Positions 8,048 to 15,626 of a stretch of 39,063 bases of DNA are shown piece by piece. The position numbers and the translations under genes were made by a program. The notes under the pieces were generated by a model that had not been told where the DNA came from, searched no databases, and saw only the letters and a list, made by a program, of their open reading frames with translations. The stretch's first letter is position 1; each line of letters begins with the position of its first letter. The DNA is from an uncultured Hungatella sp. (GTDB lineage: Bacteria > Bacillota > Clostridia > Lachnospirales > Lachnospiraceae), in NCBI GenBank assembly GCA_947066955.1, contig CAMTAF010000026.1:1-39063 (forward strand), given 5' to 3'.

Positions 8048-9031
8048 ATGATTCAGCCCCCCCTTCCCCCCGCCATATCTTTTGCAGACAGCAGTTCTGG
8101 CGGCTACATTAATACCGGCAACAGCCGCATCAACACCTCCACCCTGGAGGAGAGCCACCGCCGCATCACGCCGGAATTTCCCTACATGACGGATCTGTGC
8201 GCTATCCACGATCTCCCCGGCAGGGCCTTTCCCTGGCACTGGCACAACGAGGTGGAGATCTTCTATATACGGGAAGGCGTCATGGACTATGCTCTGCCCA
8301 GCGGCGTCTACACCTTCCGCCGGGGGGAGGGGGCCTTTGTCAACTCCGGCGTCCTCCACATGACCAGCTGTCCCAAAGGCGACACCTGCATCCAGGAAGA
8401 GCACATCTTCCCCCCGTCTTTCCTGGGCGGACAGGAGCCCAGCATTCTGCTGCGCCGCTACATCACCCCGGTCCTGGAACATCCGGGCCTGGACATCTAC
8501 CGCTTTGACCCTGCTGTTCCGGAACATCAGGAGATCCTGTCCCTCATGAAAAAATCCTTCGACTGTTATGAAAAAAAAGAAGAGGGCTATGAATTTGATA
8601 TCCGGGAGATCATGACCCGGCTGTGGCGTATCCTGTTTTCCCAGACAAAAGACCTGCAGACAGACCAAAAAAAGCGGCCCCGCAGCGACCGCATAAAGAT
8701 CATGATGGAATTCATTGCCTCCCACTATCAGGAAAAGCTGTCCCTGGGCCAGATCGCCGGCTCCGCCTTCATCAGTCCCAGGGAGTGCAGCCGATGTTTT
8801 CAGGAAAATCTGGGCCAGTCCCCATTTTCCTACTTAACAGACTACAGGCTTCGGAAAGCCTGCGGCCTTCTGGCCCACACCGTCCTTCCGGTCACTCAGG
8901 TAGGCGCTGCCTGCGGCTTCAACAGCAGCAGCTACTTCGGCCAGGCCTTTCGGGAATCCTTCGGCTGCACCCCAAGGGAGTACCGCAGCCAATCCCGGAC
9001 AGCAGACTCCCCTGTGCCTGCAGAGATGTGA
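8048..9031 (+). CDS. AraC-family transcription regulator with cupin sensor domain
   Basis: A 327-residue regulator. Residues about 45-130 form a cupin-like sensing domain (PWHWHNEVEIFYIREG, then GEGAFVNSGVLHM). Residues about 215-320 contain the paired AraC helix-turn-helix motifs (SLGQIAGSAFISPRECSRCF; GAACGFNSSSYFGQAFRESF). An AAGGAG ribosome site precedes the ATG. It diverges from the MFS gene with 130 bases between, so it probably activates that transporter in response to a small molecule, by inference. It converges with the MATE gene, whose end is only 6 bases away. Confidence 0.85.
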   Translation: MIQPPLPPAISFADSSSGGYINTGNSRINTSTLEESHRRITPEFPYMTDLCAIHDLPGRAFPWHWHNEVEIFYIREGVMDYALPSGVYTFRRGEGAFVNSGVLHMTSCPKGDTCIQEEHIFPPSFLGGQEPSILLRRYITPVLEHPGLDIYRFDPAVPEHQEILSLMKKSFDCYEKKEEGYEFDIREIMTRLWRILFSQTKDLQTDQKKRPRSDRIKIMMEFIASHYQEKLSLGQIAGSAFISPRECSRCFQENLGQSPFSYLTDYRLRKACGLLAHTVLPVTQVGAACGFNSSSYFGQAFRESFGCTPREYRSQSRTADSPVPAEM

Positions 9032-9037
9032 GCTTTT

Positions 9038-10390
9038 CTATGCATAGCCGTACCGCTTTCTGTTTCTCGCCAACAGTCCGGCTGTCACCATGAGGGCCAG
9101 CTCCTCCGCCGCGACGATGGCCAGCCAGATCCCGTCGACCCCCAGGTACACGGGAAGAATCAGCACCGACGCCACCTGGAACACCAAGGTCCTCAGAAAA
9201 GAGATAGCCGCTGACACGCCTCCGTTTCCCAGGGCCGTAAAGAAAGAAGAGCCGAAGATGTTAAACCCGTTCAGCAGAAACGACAGGGAGTAGAGCTTCA
9301 GCCCGTGGCAGGTCAGCAGGTACAGCTCCCGGTCATATCCCACAAAGATCCTGGTAAGGGGAGCCGCCGCTGCCAGGGCCAGAAGGGTCATGACACAGCC
9401 GGAGACTCCCATGATCACCAGACTCTTCCTGAAAAGATTCCCCAATTCATCCCGGCTGCCTGCCCCGTAGTGGTAGCTGACAATAGGAGCGCAGCCGATG
9501 GCATACCCTAAAAACATGGCGCAGAACACAAAGTTCATGTACATGATCACCCCGTAGGCCGCCACCCCGTTCTCCCCCGCTATGGCCATGAGCTGGTAAT
9601 TGTACAGCACCGTGACCAGAGACATGGAGATGTTGGTCATCAGCTCCGAGGAGCCGTTTGCGCAGGTCTTTAAAAAGATCCCCATATCCAGCCTGGCTTT
9701 TGTCAGCCTTAAAAGGCTGGTGTTCTTTCTGAAAAAATAGACCAGAGGGATCCCCCCTCCCACCAGCTGGCTCATACCTGTGGCAAAGGCAGCCCCGGCC
9801 AGGCCCCAGCCAAACAGGGCGATGAACACGTAGTCCAGCACCACATTGGTCAGCCCCGCCGCCACGGTGATCTTCAGCCCCAGCTTGGGCTTTTCCGCCG
9901 TGATCAGAAAGCTCTGGAACACATTCTGCAGCATAAAGCAGGTCTGGAAGGCCAACATGATCCACCCGTACACCACACAGTCCTCAAGCATCTGCCCGCT
10001 GGCCCCCAGCATCCTGGCAACCGGCCTAAGCCCTGCCATCCCCAGCGCCGTCAGCGCCAGTCCCAGACCTATGGTCACATAGATAAGCATGGAAAAATAC
10101 TCATTGGCCTTCCCCTTCTTCCCCTCTCCCAGCGCCATGGCCACCACCGCGCTGCCTCCTGTCCCGATCATAAATCCCAATCCTCCCAGAATCATCAGAA
10201 GGGGATAGATCAGATTCAGGGCTGCAAAAGGGGTCTTTCCCACATAGTTGGACACAAAAAGCCCGTCCACCACACCGTAGATGGAGGTGAACACCATCAT
10301 CACCACTGACGGCAGAACGAACCGCAGCAGCCTCTCCCCTGTAAAATGATCCGACAGCCGGATCTCTGTTCTTCTCTTTCCCGTTTTCAT
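9038..10390 (-). CDS. MATE-family efflux transporter
   Basis: A 450-residue inner-membrane protein with about 12 hydrophobic segments and the MATE halves in order (FVLPSVVMMVFTSIYGVVDG near the start; second half from about residue 230). Such proteins export drugs or organic cations using a sodium or proton gradient. The ATG at 10390 is preferred because AGGAG lies 8 bases upstream; a start at 10420 would fall in the interspersed repeat. It follows marR in the same direction, with repeat copy 2 between them, so MarR probably controls its level. Confidence 0.88.
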   Translation of the reverse strand: MKTGKRRTEIRLSDHFTGERLLRFVLPSVVMMVFTSIYGVVDGLFVSNYVGKTPFAALNLIYPLLMILGGLGFMIGTGGSAVVAMALGEGKKGKANEYFSMLIYVTIGLGLALTALGMAGLRPVARMLGASGQMLEDCVVYGWIMLAFQTCFMLQNVFQSFLITAEKPKLGLKITVAAGLTNVVLDYVFIALFGWGLAGAAFATGMSQLVGGGIPLVYFFRKNTSLLRLTKARLDMGIFLKTCANGSSELMTNISMSLVTVLYNYQLMAIAGENGVAAYGVIMYMNFVFCAMFLGYAIGCAPIVSYHYGAGSRDELGNLFRKSLVIMGVSGCVMTLLALAAAAPLTRIFVGYDRELYLLTCHGLKLYSLSFLLNGFNIFGSSFFTALGNGGVSAAISFLRTLVFQVASVLILPVYLGVDGIWLAIVAAEELALMVTAGLLARNRKRYGYA

Positions 10391-10407
10391 CTCTGACTCC
10401 TTCTTGT

Positions 10408-10463
10408 TATCGGCACGCACCGCTTTGCGGCACCTGCCAGCTCGTCGGAAGGCATCCTTCCTC
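10408..10463 (-). repeat. Interspersed repeat, copy 2
   Basis: The plus strand carries the same core as copies 1 and 3, including CACCTGCCAGCTCGTCGGAA, followed by a shortened GGAAGGCA/CCTTCCTCC end. It fills the gap between the marR stop codon and the MATE ribosome site, in the same orientation as the other copies. Confidence 0.75.
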
Positions 10464-10898
10464 CTACAACTTCTTGACTTTTTCTCTGAAATGTTCCAGG
10501 TATTTTGCCGTGATCCTTAAAATCTGCCCGCACTCTTCCTCTGTCAGTCCGCCAAAGGCCTCCGCCTCCAGGGCCGCCACGGGGACAATCTTCTGATTGA
10601 TCAACTCTCTTCCGGCCTCGGTGAGAAAGATCCCTCTCTCCCGGCCCTTTCCCGGCTTTAAGTATAAACAGCCTTCCTGCTCCAGCTTCCGTATGGATGA
10701 GTGGATGGTCTGCTTGCTGACTCCCACTGCGTCGCAGATGTCCTTCTGAAGACATCCTTCTCCCAGATCCCAGATAGTGTATAAAATGACAAACGCGCTG
10801 TCCGACAGCCCGATCTTCCTGCATATGGTGTGATACACACTCTCGAATCCCCGGTTCAGCCGGTTGAACTCCTTCAATTTTTCCTTGTTATCTCCCAT
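10464..10898 (-). CDS. MarR-family transcription regulator
   Basis: A 144-residue winged-helix regulator. The helices CLQKDICDAVGVSKQTIHSS and the wing LYLKPGKGRERGIFLTEAG are typical of MarR repressors, which release DNA on binding small aromatic compounds. It is the first gene of a marR-MATE operon. Two 18-base direct repeats overlap its own promoter, so autoregulation and control of the exporter are likely. Confidence 0.88.
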   Translation of the reverse strand: MGDNKEKLKEFNRLNRGFESVYHTICRKIGLSDSAFVILYTIWDLGEGCLQKDICDAVGVSKQTIHSSIRKLEQEGCLYLKPGKGRERGIFLTEAGRELINQKIVPVAALEAEAFGGLTEEECGQILRITAKYLEHFREKVKKL

Positions 10899-10952
10899 AA
10901 TAGCGGCGCCTCCTGTACCAGATGCCGGCGGGCGATCCGCCGGGCAGGGTTT

Positions 10953-11001
10953 TAGTATGATTTCAGACTTACAGTATAGTATGATTTCAGACTTGTGTCA
11001 A
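10953..11001 (-). promoter_or_regulatory. marR promoter with two tandem operator-like repeats
   Basis: On the minus strand TTGACA (10996-11001) and TATACT (10973-10978) are 17 bases apart. The 18-base sequence TAGTATGATTTCAGACTT (plus strand) occurs at 10953-10970 and 10977-10994, 24 bases apart. One copy fills the promoter spacer and one covers the start site. A GC-rich hairpin (CCGGCGG/CCGCCGG, 10925-10943) lies in the leader. Confidence 0.75.
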
Positions 11002-11059
11002 GAGGAATTTTCCAAAGCAAAGGGATTATAAATACATGGAAATAAATATTAAAATATCT

Positions 11060-11123
11060 TATAATAAGTAATGATCTGACGCACACACAGCTTAACGTCT
11101 TGGCAGGTGGTGGCCTGATATAA
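11060..11123 (+). other. Promoter-leader element A, similar to one at 27066
   Basis: A -10 like TATAAT (11060-11065) is followed by a leader sharing CTGA at the same offset, a CRCAC block, GGTGGTG and ATATAA with the segment at 27066-27128, using only a one-base gap. I see no family name for it; it may be a structured leader or a repeat. Confidence 0.35.
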
Positions 11124-11163
11124 CCATAGAGACACTTTTTCAAATCATAAAAGGGGTGATATA

Positions 11164-11319
11164 ATGATCAATACTGCGGAAACCATTGAGAATTTAGCTC
11201 GACAACTTGAACGAGCATGTATTTTAAGTGATTTAAAAGAGTGCAAAACTTTAGAGGAATTTCAAGAGCTCACGAAAAAGTATGAAACACTCTGTGCCAA
11301 TGACAAGATTAACCAGTAA
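11164..11319 (+). CDS. Small hypothetical protein, 51 residues
   Basis: I found this short gene by reading downstream of AGGGGTGATATA. It begins MINTAETIENLARQLERACI and ends NDKINQ. It is charged, rich in Glu, Lys and Leu, has no membrane segment and is probably helical, with two cysteines about 8 residues apart. A perfect terminator follows 11 bases after the stop and a -10 box precedes it, so it looks like a complete single-gene unit. I do not recognise the family and propose no function. Confidence 0.65.
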   Translation: MINTAETIENLARQLERACILSDLKECKTLEEFQELTKKYETLCANDKINQ

Positions 11320-11329
11320 CGATCAACCC

Positions 11330-11356
11330 GGGCCTGTTAAGCCGCAGGCCCTTTTT
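11330..11356 (+). terminator. Rho-independent terminator of the 51-residue gene
   Basis: GGGCCTG (11330-11336) pairs with CAGGCCC (11345-11351) around an eight-base loop and is followed by TTTTT. Confidence 0.85.
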
Positions 11357-11427
11357 CCTTGTTGTCGTTGTCTGTCTGACTGCCTGACATATATGGCATA
11401 TTTGCGGACATGAATGAGTAAACCAGG

Positions 11428-11456
11428 TTGTGTTCTCCAGGGAAATGATATATACT
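11428..11456 (+). promoter_or_regulatory. Probable promoter of the PARG gene
   Basis: TTGTGT (11428-11433) and TATACT (11451-11456) are 17 bases apart, 43 bases before the start codon. Confidence 0.5.
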
Positions 11457-11499
11457 GATTTTACAAAAAGAAAAATTAAGAAACAGGAGGCCCCTATCC

Positions 11500-12369
11500 A
11501 TGTGGATCGATTACACCGCTATGATCCAGGAGACCATCAGGATCTCGGAACAAGGCTGTTACAGCAAGAATGATGAGACAAAGACCCTTACAACTTCCGC
11601 CCAGGAGAGAGAAGATGTTATCCTCCTTCCCCCGGAAACGCTCCGCCAGATGACAGAATCGAAAAATGCCCCAGCCCCCTGCCTCGCCGGCGGAACCTGT
11701 CAGGTGTTCATGAGCAACCAGGATTCCTTCCAGGCGGCCCGGGACATGGCCGAATGCTATCACATTGAGGACACCCGCAAGATCCTTGTCCTGAATTTCG
11801 CCAATCCGGTCTCTCCCGGCGGCGGAGTGCTCAGGGGGGCCCGGGCCCAGGAAGAGGATCTCTGCCGAAAAAGCACTCTCTATCTGTCCCTGAGAACAGA
11901 GAAGGCCAGGGCCATGTATGAATATAATCAGTCCTTAAATGATCACCGCTCCTCCGACTACATGCTCCTCTCGCCCAATGTGGAGATCTTTCGGGATTCC
12001 GACAACGGCCTTCTTGATGAGACCATGGTGGTGGGCGTTCTCACCGCCGCAGCGCCCATATCTCCCTTCGGAATCGGAGACAAGGCGAAAGAGGAGCTTC
12101 TTGCGATCCTGGGGATCCGGATCCGGGAGGTGCTTCACGCCGCTGCCTTCTATGGCTACCAGTATCTCGTCCTGGGCGCATGGGGATGTGGCGCTTTCGG
12201 AAATGACGCCGCCCAGGTGGCCAAACTTTTCTACGAAGAACTGCGAAGCTTTGGGCGTCCCTTAAGTTCCATCGACTCCTGCTTTCGCGCCATTGTGTTC
12301 GCGGTGCTCAATCCCTCGAAAAGCGGATACAATTACAAATATTTTGAGAAATACTTTGGGGATTTTTAA
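11500..12369 (+). CDS. Bacterial-type poly(ADP-ribose) glycohydrolase, TIGR02452/DUF2263 macrodomain family
   Basis: A 289-residue soluble protein. It carries the bacterial PARG signature GGG-X7-QEE: Gly107-109, then Gln117-Glu118-Glu119, in a context beginning FANPVSPGGG. The second glutamate pair residue is the catalytic position known in this family. The C-terminal part (VLGAWGCGAFGNDAAQVA) is the phosphate-binding loop region of the macrodomain. These enzymes remove ADP-ribose chains or units from targets. An AGGAGG site lies 9 bases before the ATG. It is a single-gene unit ending in a terminator and faces a Panacea/NADAR operon, so three ADP-ribose or antitoxin-linked proteins sit within 2 kb. 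Confidence 0.88.
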   Translation: MWIDYTAMIQETIRISEQGCYSKNDETKTLTTSAQEREDVILLPPETLRQMTESKNAPAPCLAGGTCQVFMSNQDSFQAARDMAECYHIEDTRKILVLNFANPVSPGGGVLRGARAQEEDLCRKSTLYLSLRTEKARAMYEYNQSLNDHRSSDYMLLSPNVEIFRDSDNGLLDETMVVGVLTAAAPISPFGIGDKAKEELLAILGIRIREVLHAAAFYGYQYLVLGAWGCGAFGNDAAQVAKLFYEELRSFGRPLSSIDSCFRAIVFAVLNPSKSGYNYKYFEKYFGDF

Positions 12370-12386
12370 AAACAAAGGCAGTATAA

Positions 12387-12418
12387 AGGAGAGGCTTTTG
12401 TCCTCTCCTAACTTTTTT
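12387..12418 (+). terminator. Terminator after the PARG gene
   Basis: AGGAGAGG (12387-12394) pairs with CCTCTCCT (12402-12409) and is followed by TTTTTT at 12413-12418. It may also serve the Panacea gene on the other strand. Confidence 0.8.
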
Positions 12419-12422
12419 CCGC

Positions 12423-12854
12423 TTAAAGCCCGCCATAATATAATGCCATGCTTTCTTTTGTAATCACATTATCGCATCCCGCACCAGACGTAACTCCCTC
12501 TCTCGCCTTAATCCACGGGTCCTCCATATGTGTCAACTGGCTGAGCCACTGGGCATTGTGGCTGCCATAGTGCTCTAATACTCTATCTATAGTATCTTTC
12601 TGATTATCAGACAGATCTCCCTCACCGTCGGTTTCATCTCTCGCGCTCACCAAGTATTTACCCTGTGTTTTGAAAAACAACTCCTGGCAAACCGGACCAT
12701 TCGCCCATGCTTGAAAGTCTTCCTCAAATAAAGGAGAATCATCCCAGACAAGAGACCATGCCTGAGAATAATAGCACAGCTTCTGAAGTTTCATGGTTGA
12801 CATAGAGCCAGCTTGTTCCAGAATATATTTTGCCGTATCAAAAATATTTGCCAT
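12423..12854 (-). CDS. Panacea-domain (SocA/GepA-like, DUF4065) protein, possible antitoxin
   Basis: A 143-residue soluble protein. MKLQKLCYYSQAWSLVWDD followed by FQAWANGPV is the hallmark of the Panacea/SocA/GepA family (residues about 20-60). In that family members are antitoxins for many unrelated toxins, or phage-associated proteins. Its ATG is only 3 bases after the NADAR stop codon, and AAAGGAGAGG lies inside the NADAR 3' end, so the two are almost certainly made together. Panacea antitoxins are usually paired with the adjacent gene, which makes the NADAR protein the candidate partner. That pairing is inference. Confidence 0.82.
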   Translation of the reverse strand: MANIFDTAKYILEQAGSMSTMKLQKLCYYSQAWSLVWDDSPLFEEDFQAWANGPVCQELFFKTQGKYLVSARDETDGEGDLSDNQKDTIDRVLEHYGSHNAQWLSQLTHMEDPWIKAREGVTSGAGCDNVITKESMALYYGGL

Positions 12855-12857
12855 TTT

Positions 12858-13418
12858 TTAGCCCCTCTCCTTTCCCAAAAGCTCATCCCTCACCTGGGTC
12901 AGGGCAAAGCCCAGAAGGTTGGTCCCCCTCCACTTAAGAGGATCCTGGACGTCAGGGTTCGCCTTTCCCATGCCAATGCCCCAGATCCGGTCCCTGGGGC
13001 TGGCTTCCACCAGTATCCGCTTCTCCGTGCCTTTCATATACTGCCACAACTCCGGATTCTGGGAAAATTTGGCCTCATTCCCCCGCCTCACAATGTCAAA
13101 ACATGCTTTGTCCCATGTCTCCTTGTCAAAATTCCTCACCGCCCGGCCAAAGGCCTTCATCTCCTTTGGGTGAACGGCCTCCATAATCTTCTGAAGCATG
13201 TCTGTGTCATGAAATATCCTGGCCTTCTCCGCCATCATAAACTGCTCGGCGCAGGTGTACGGAATTCCTTCCACTACAAACCGGCAGGACCACCACTGGC
13301 TTAAACAGGTCTCGCTGATATGTCCATCCCGTTCCGGAGTGTGACCCCAGAAAAAAACAAATTTAAAGGACTGGCCCTGTCTGCAGGCCTCCTGAAGATC
13401 TTTCAGATTGTAGATCAT
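12858..13418 (-). CDS. NADAR-family protein (YbiA-like, DUF1768)
   Basis: A 186-residue soluble protein. FFWGHTPE, LSQWWSCRFVVEGIPYTCAE, MMAEKARIF and the C-terminal WGIGM with WRGTNLLGFAL are the conserved blocks of NADAR proteins, in order. The family cleaves N-glycosidic bonds of ADP-ribose-like compounds; some members remove ADP-ribose from DNA guanine and act as antitoxins to DarT2-type toxins. I chose the ATG at 13418, with GGGGTGA five bases upstream, over a GTG at 13427. It leads an operon with the Panacea gene from a strong promoter. No DarT or other ADP-ribosyltransferase is visible in the window. Confidence 0.85.
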   Translation of the reverse strand: MIYNLKDLQEACRQGQSFKFVFFWGHTPERDGHISETCLSQWWSCRFVVEGIPYTCAEQFMMAEKARIFHDTDMLQKIMEAVHPKEMKAFGRAVRNFDKETWDKACFDIVRRGNEAKFSQNPELWQYMKGTEKRILVEASPRDRIWGIGMGKANPDVQDPLKWRGTNLLGFALTQVRDELLGKERG

Positions 13419-13472
13419 AAGTCTCACCCCGCCTCTCGATATTTTAGATTCACATCCAAACTGGTACTATCC

Positions 13473-13501
13473 ATTATACAGAGCCCCTCCGCCAAGGTCA
13501 A
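13473..13501 (-). promoter_or_regulatory. Promoter of the NADAR-Panacea operon
   Basis: On the minus strand TTGACC (13496-13501) and TATAAT (13473-13478) are 17 bases apart, about 55 bases before the NADAR ATG. It is one of the best promoters in the window. Confidence 0.75.
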
Positions 13502-13508
13502 CCTCAAT

Positions 13509-13566
13509 CGAGTAGGGGAGGCTTTCCCCCTACTCGCTGCGCTTGGGCGAGGCCGCGCAAGCGGCC
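13509..13566. repeat. Two adjacent GC-rich hairpins upstream of the NADAR promoter
   Basis: CGAGTAGGGG (13509-13518) pairs perfectly with CCCCTACTCG (13527-13536). GGCCGC (13551-13556) pairs with GCGGCC (13561-13566) around a GCAA tetraloop. The linker ACTCGCTGCGCT also occurs, in reverse complement, near 6680-6700. It is probably an intergenic repeat rather than a gene. Confidence 0.5.
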
Positions 13567-13592
13567 ACATTTCCTTTCCGCCCCATGTGCAT

Positions 13593-13640
13593 AAAAAAGC
13601 GCCCCGGGCTGGTCCTCTGCCAACGCCGGGGCGGTTTTTT
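13593..13640. terminator. Bidirectional terminator after the mannitol-type PTS gene
   Basis: CGCCCCGG (13600-13607) pairs with CCGGGGCG (13626-13633), with an A run on the left and TTTTTT on the right. It lies 12 bases past the EIICBA stop codon. Confidence 0.8.
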
Positions 13641-13651
13641 ATAAGGAATTT

Positions 13652-15514
13652 CTAAGACAGCTGTCCCAGTACCCAATCCACATCATCCGTGGTCTTTAAG
13701 GTTTCCAAAAGAGCCGAGTCCTCCAGAAGGGTACACAGTTTGCTCAAAAGATCCAGATGCTCGTCGCCGATTCCGGCGATGCCGAACACCAGATAGGCTT
13801 TCTCCGCGCCAAAGTCCACGCCCTCGGGATACTGGAAGCACACGATTCCCGTCTTCTTCACCGTGCCCTTGGCCTGGGTGGTTCCGTGTGGGATGGCCAC
13901 GCCCATACCGATGTAGGTGGATACCAGCTTCTCCCTCTCCTGCATGGCGTCGATGTAGGTCTCATCCACATATCCCAAGTTCACCAGCATCTGCCCTGCT
14001 GCCTGGATGGCCTCCTCCTTTGTCACAGGCTTCTGTCCCAAGTGGATCCCCTCCCGGATGATCACCTGTTTTTTAATGGGAACATCGGGGATGACGATGT
14101 CCGTGTTCTCACCTGCCGGAGCCGCCGGAGCGTCTCCCGTGGTCAGCTGCACATAGAGGGCGTCGAGAGCCGGGTCTGCGAGGAAATTGCCGATGGTGAT
14201 CAGCTGCGCCTGGGGAGCGGATTTTCTGGCCCTGTCCGCCAGTGTGGTCTGAACTACGGCGATGTCGCAGTCAGAGGGGATATTGTCAACCGATGTATTG
14301 CTCACGGCAATATCCGGGCGGTTGGCCTTGATCCGGTTGCGGAACTTGGTGGCTCCCATAGCGGAAGATCCCATGCCGGCGTCGCAGGCAAAGATGATCT
14401 TTTTGATCTCCGAGGATTTCTCGATGGTTCCCGGCACAACCGGGGTTCCCTTGGCCTGAGCCTTCATGGCTGCCATCTCCTTCTGGGCCTCCTCCAAGCT
14501 CTTTCCTCCTGCCAGCTTCACCAGCACAGAGGCCACGGCAAAGGAAATGCCTGCGGAAATTGCCACTCCTATAAGCACTTTCACCATATCCGGCCCCGGG
14601 GTCATCATCAGATAAGCGATGATGGAGCCAGGGGAGGCCGGTCCCACCAGCCCGCATCCGGTCATGTTAAACCAGAAGATGGCGGCAATATTGCCCAGGA
14701 TGGGAGCGATAATCACCAGAGGATTCATCAGGATATAGGGAAAATAAATCTCGTGGATGCCGCCCAGCAGGTGGATGATCACAGCGCCGGGGGCAGAGTC
14801 CTTAGTGGCCTTGTCCTTGCAGAAGAACATGTAGGCCAGCAGTACTCCAAGGCCTGGGCCCGGGTTGGGCTCCAGCATGTACATGATGGATTTTCCCGTC
14901 TCCGCGGCCTGGGCCGTGGCGATGGGAGTAAAAATGCCGTGGTTGATGGCATTGTTCAAAAACAGAACTTTCGCCGGTTCGATGAACACAGCTACCAGGG
15001 GCAGCAGCTCATTCTGAACCAGAACATTGACCCCTGCCGACAAAAGGCTGAGGATCCCGCTCATCACCGGTCCGATGACAACGTAGCCCAGCATAGCCAG
15101 GATCATGCCCATGATGCCTGCTGAAAAATTGTTGATCAGCATCTCAAAACCCGCGGGCATGTGGCCGTCCATGGCCTCGTCAAACTTTTTGATACAGAAA
15201 CCCGCCAGGGGGCCCATGACCATGGCCGCCATCAGCATGGTGATATCGGTGTTGCTCATGATGGCGCCGATCACCGCGATAGCGCCTACCACACGCCCCC
15301 TGTCACCGCCGATCATCCTGCCGCCGGTGGAGGCGATGAGGATAGGGATCAAGTAGGTGAGCATGGGGCCTACCATGCTGTTGAACCCGGCGTTGGGTAT
15401 CCATCCGGTGTCTATAAACAGCGCTGCCAGAAAACCGAAGGCGATCAGGGCGCCGATGTTGGGCATGACCATTGCTGATAAAAATTTGCCAAATTTCTGT
15501 ACTTTATTTTTCAA
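13652..15514 (-). CDS. mtlA: Mannitol-type PTS EIICBA permease
   Basis: A 620-residue membrane transporter that phosphorylates a hexitol during uptake. The domain order is EIIC (1-345, with GGIHEIYFPY at 251-260), EIIB (about 370-460, phosphorylated Cys377 in FACDAGMGSSAMGA) and EIIA (about 480-620, active His543 in MGVAIPHGT). This layout and the GIHE motif are those of MtlA. It is the last gene of an operon with a kinase, a SorE-like dehydrogenase and a DeoR regulator, ending at a strong terminator. No MtlD-type mannitol-1-phosphate dehydrogenase is present, so mannitol itself is likely but not proven. Confidence 0.85.
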   Translation of the reverse strand: MKNKVQKFGKFLSAMVMPNIGALIAFGFLAALFIDTGWIPNAGFNSMVGPMLTYLIPILIASTGGRMIGGDRGRVVGAIAVIGAIMSNTDITMLMAAMVMGPLAGFCIKKFDEAMDGHMPAGFEMLINNFSAGIMGMILAMLGYVVIGPVMSGILSLLSAGVNVLVQNELLPLVAVFIEPAKVLFLNNAINHGIFTPIATAQAAETGKSIMYMLEPNPGPGLGVLLAYMFFCKDKATKDSAPGAVIIHLLGGIHEIYFPYILMNPLVIIAPILGNIAAIFWFNMTGCGLVGPASPGSIIAYLMMTPGPDMVKVLIGVAISAGISFAVASVLVKLAGGKSLEEAQKEMAAMKAQAKGTPVVPGTIEKSSEIKKIIFACDAGMGSSAMGATKFRNRIKANRPDIAVSNTSVDNIPSDCDIAVVQTTLADRARKSAPQAQLITIGNFLADPALDALYVQLTTGDAPAAPAGENTDIVIPDVPIKKQVIIREGIHLGQKPVTKEEAIQAAGQMLVNLGYVDETYIDAMQEREKLVSTYIGMGVAIPHGTTQAKGTVKKTGIVCFQYPEGVDFGAEKAYLVFGIAGIGDEHLDLLSKLCTLLEDSALLETLKTTDDVDWVLGQLS

Positions 15515-15626
15515 GACAGTCCCTCCTCAACACTGCCAGAGCGCGGGGGAACCGATCAGTCAACACCCCGCAGCAGCAGCCAAAGGCGCATGCAGGCATG
15601 CCCATCTGGCTCGCTGTCTGCGGGAA

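Noticed and set aside
7556-8725. 389-codon open frame on the minus strand
   Set aside because: It overlaps both the AraC and MFS genes out of frame; both real genes have strong motifs and ribosome sites.
13757-15124. 455-codon open frame on the plus strand
   Set aside because: It lies entirely antisense to the clear mannitol-type EIICBA gene, is rich in His, Gly and Arg as expected of a shadow frame, and has no ribosome site.
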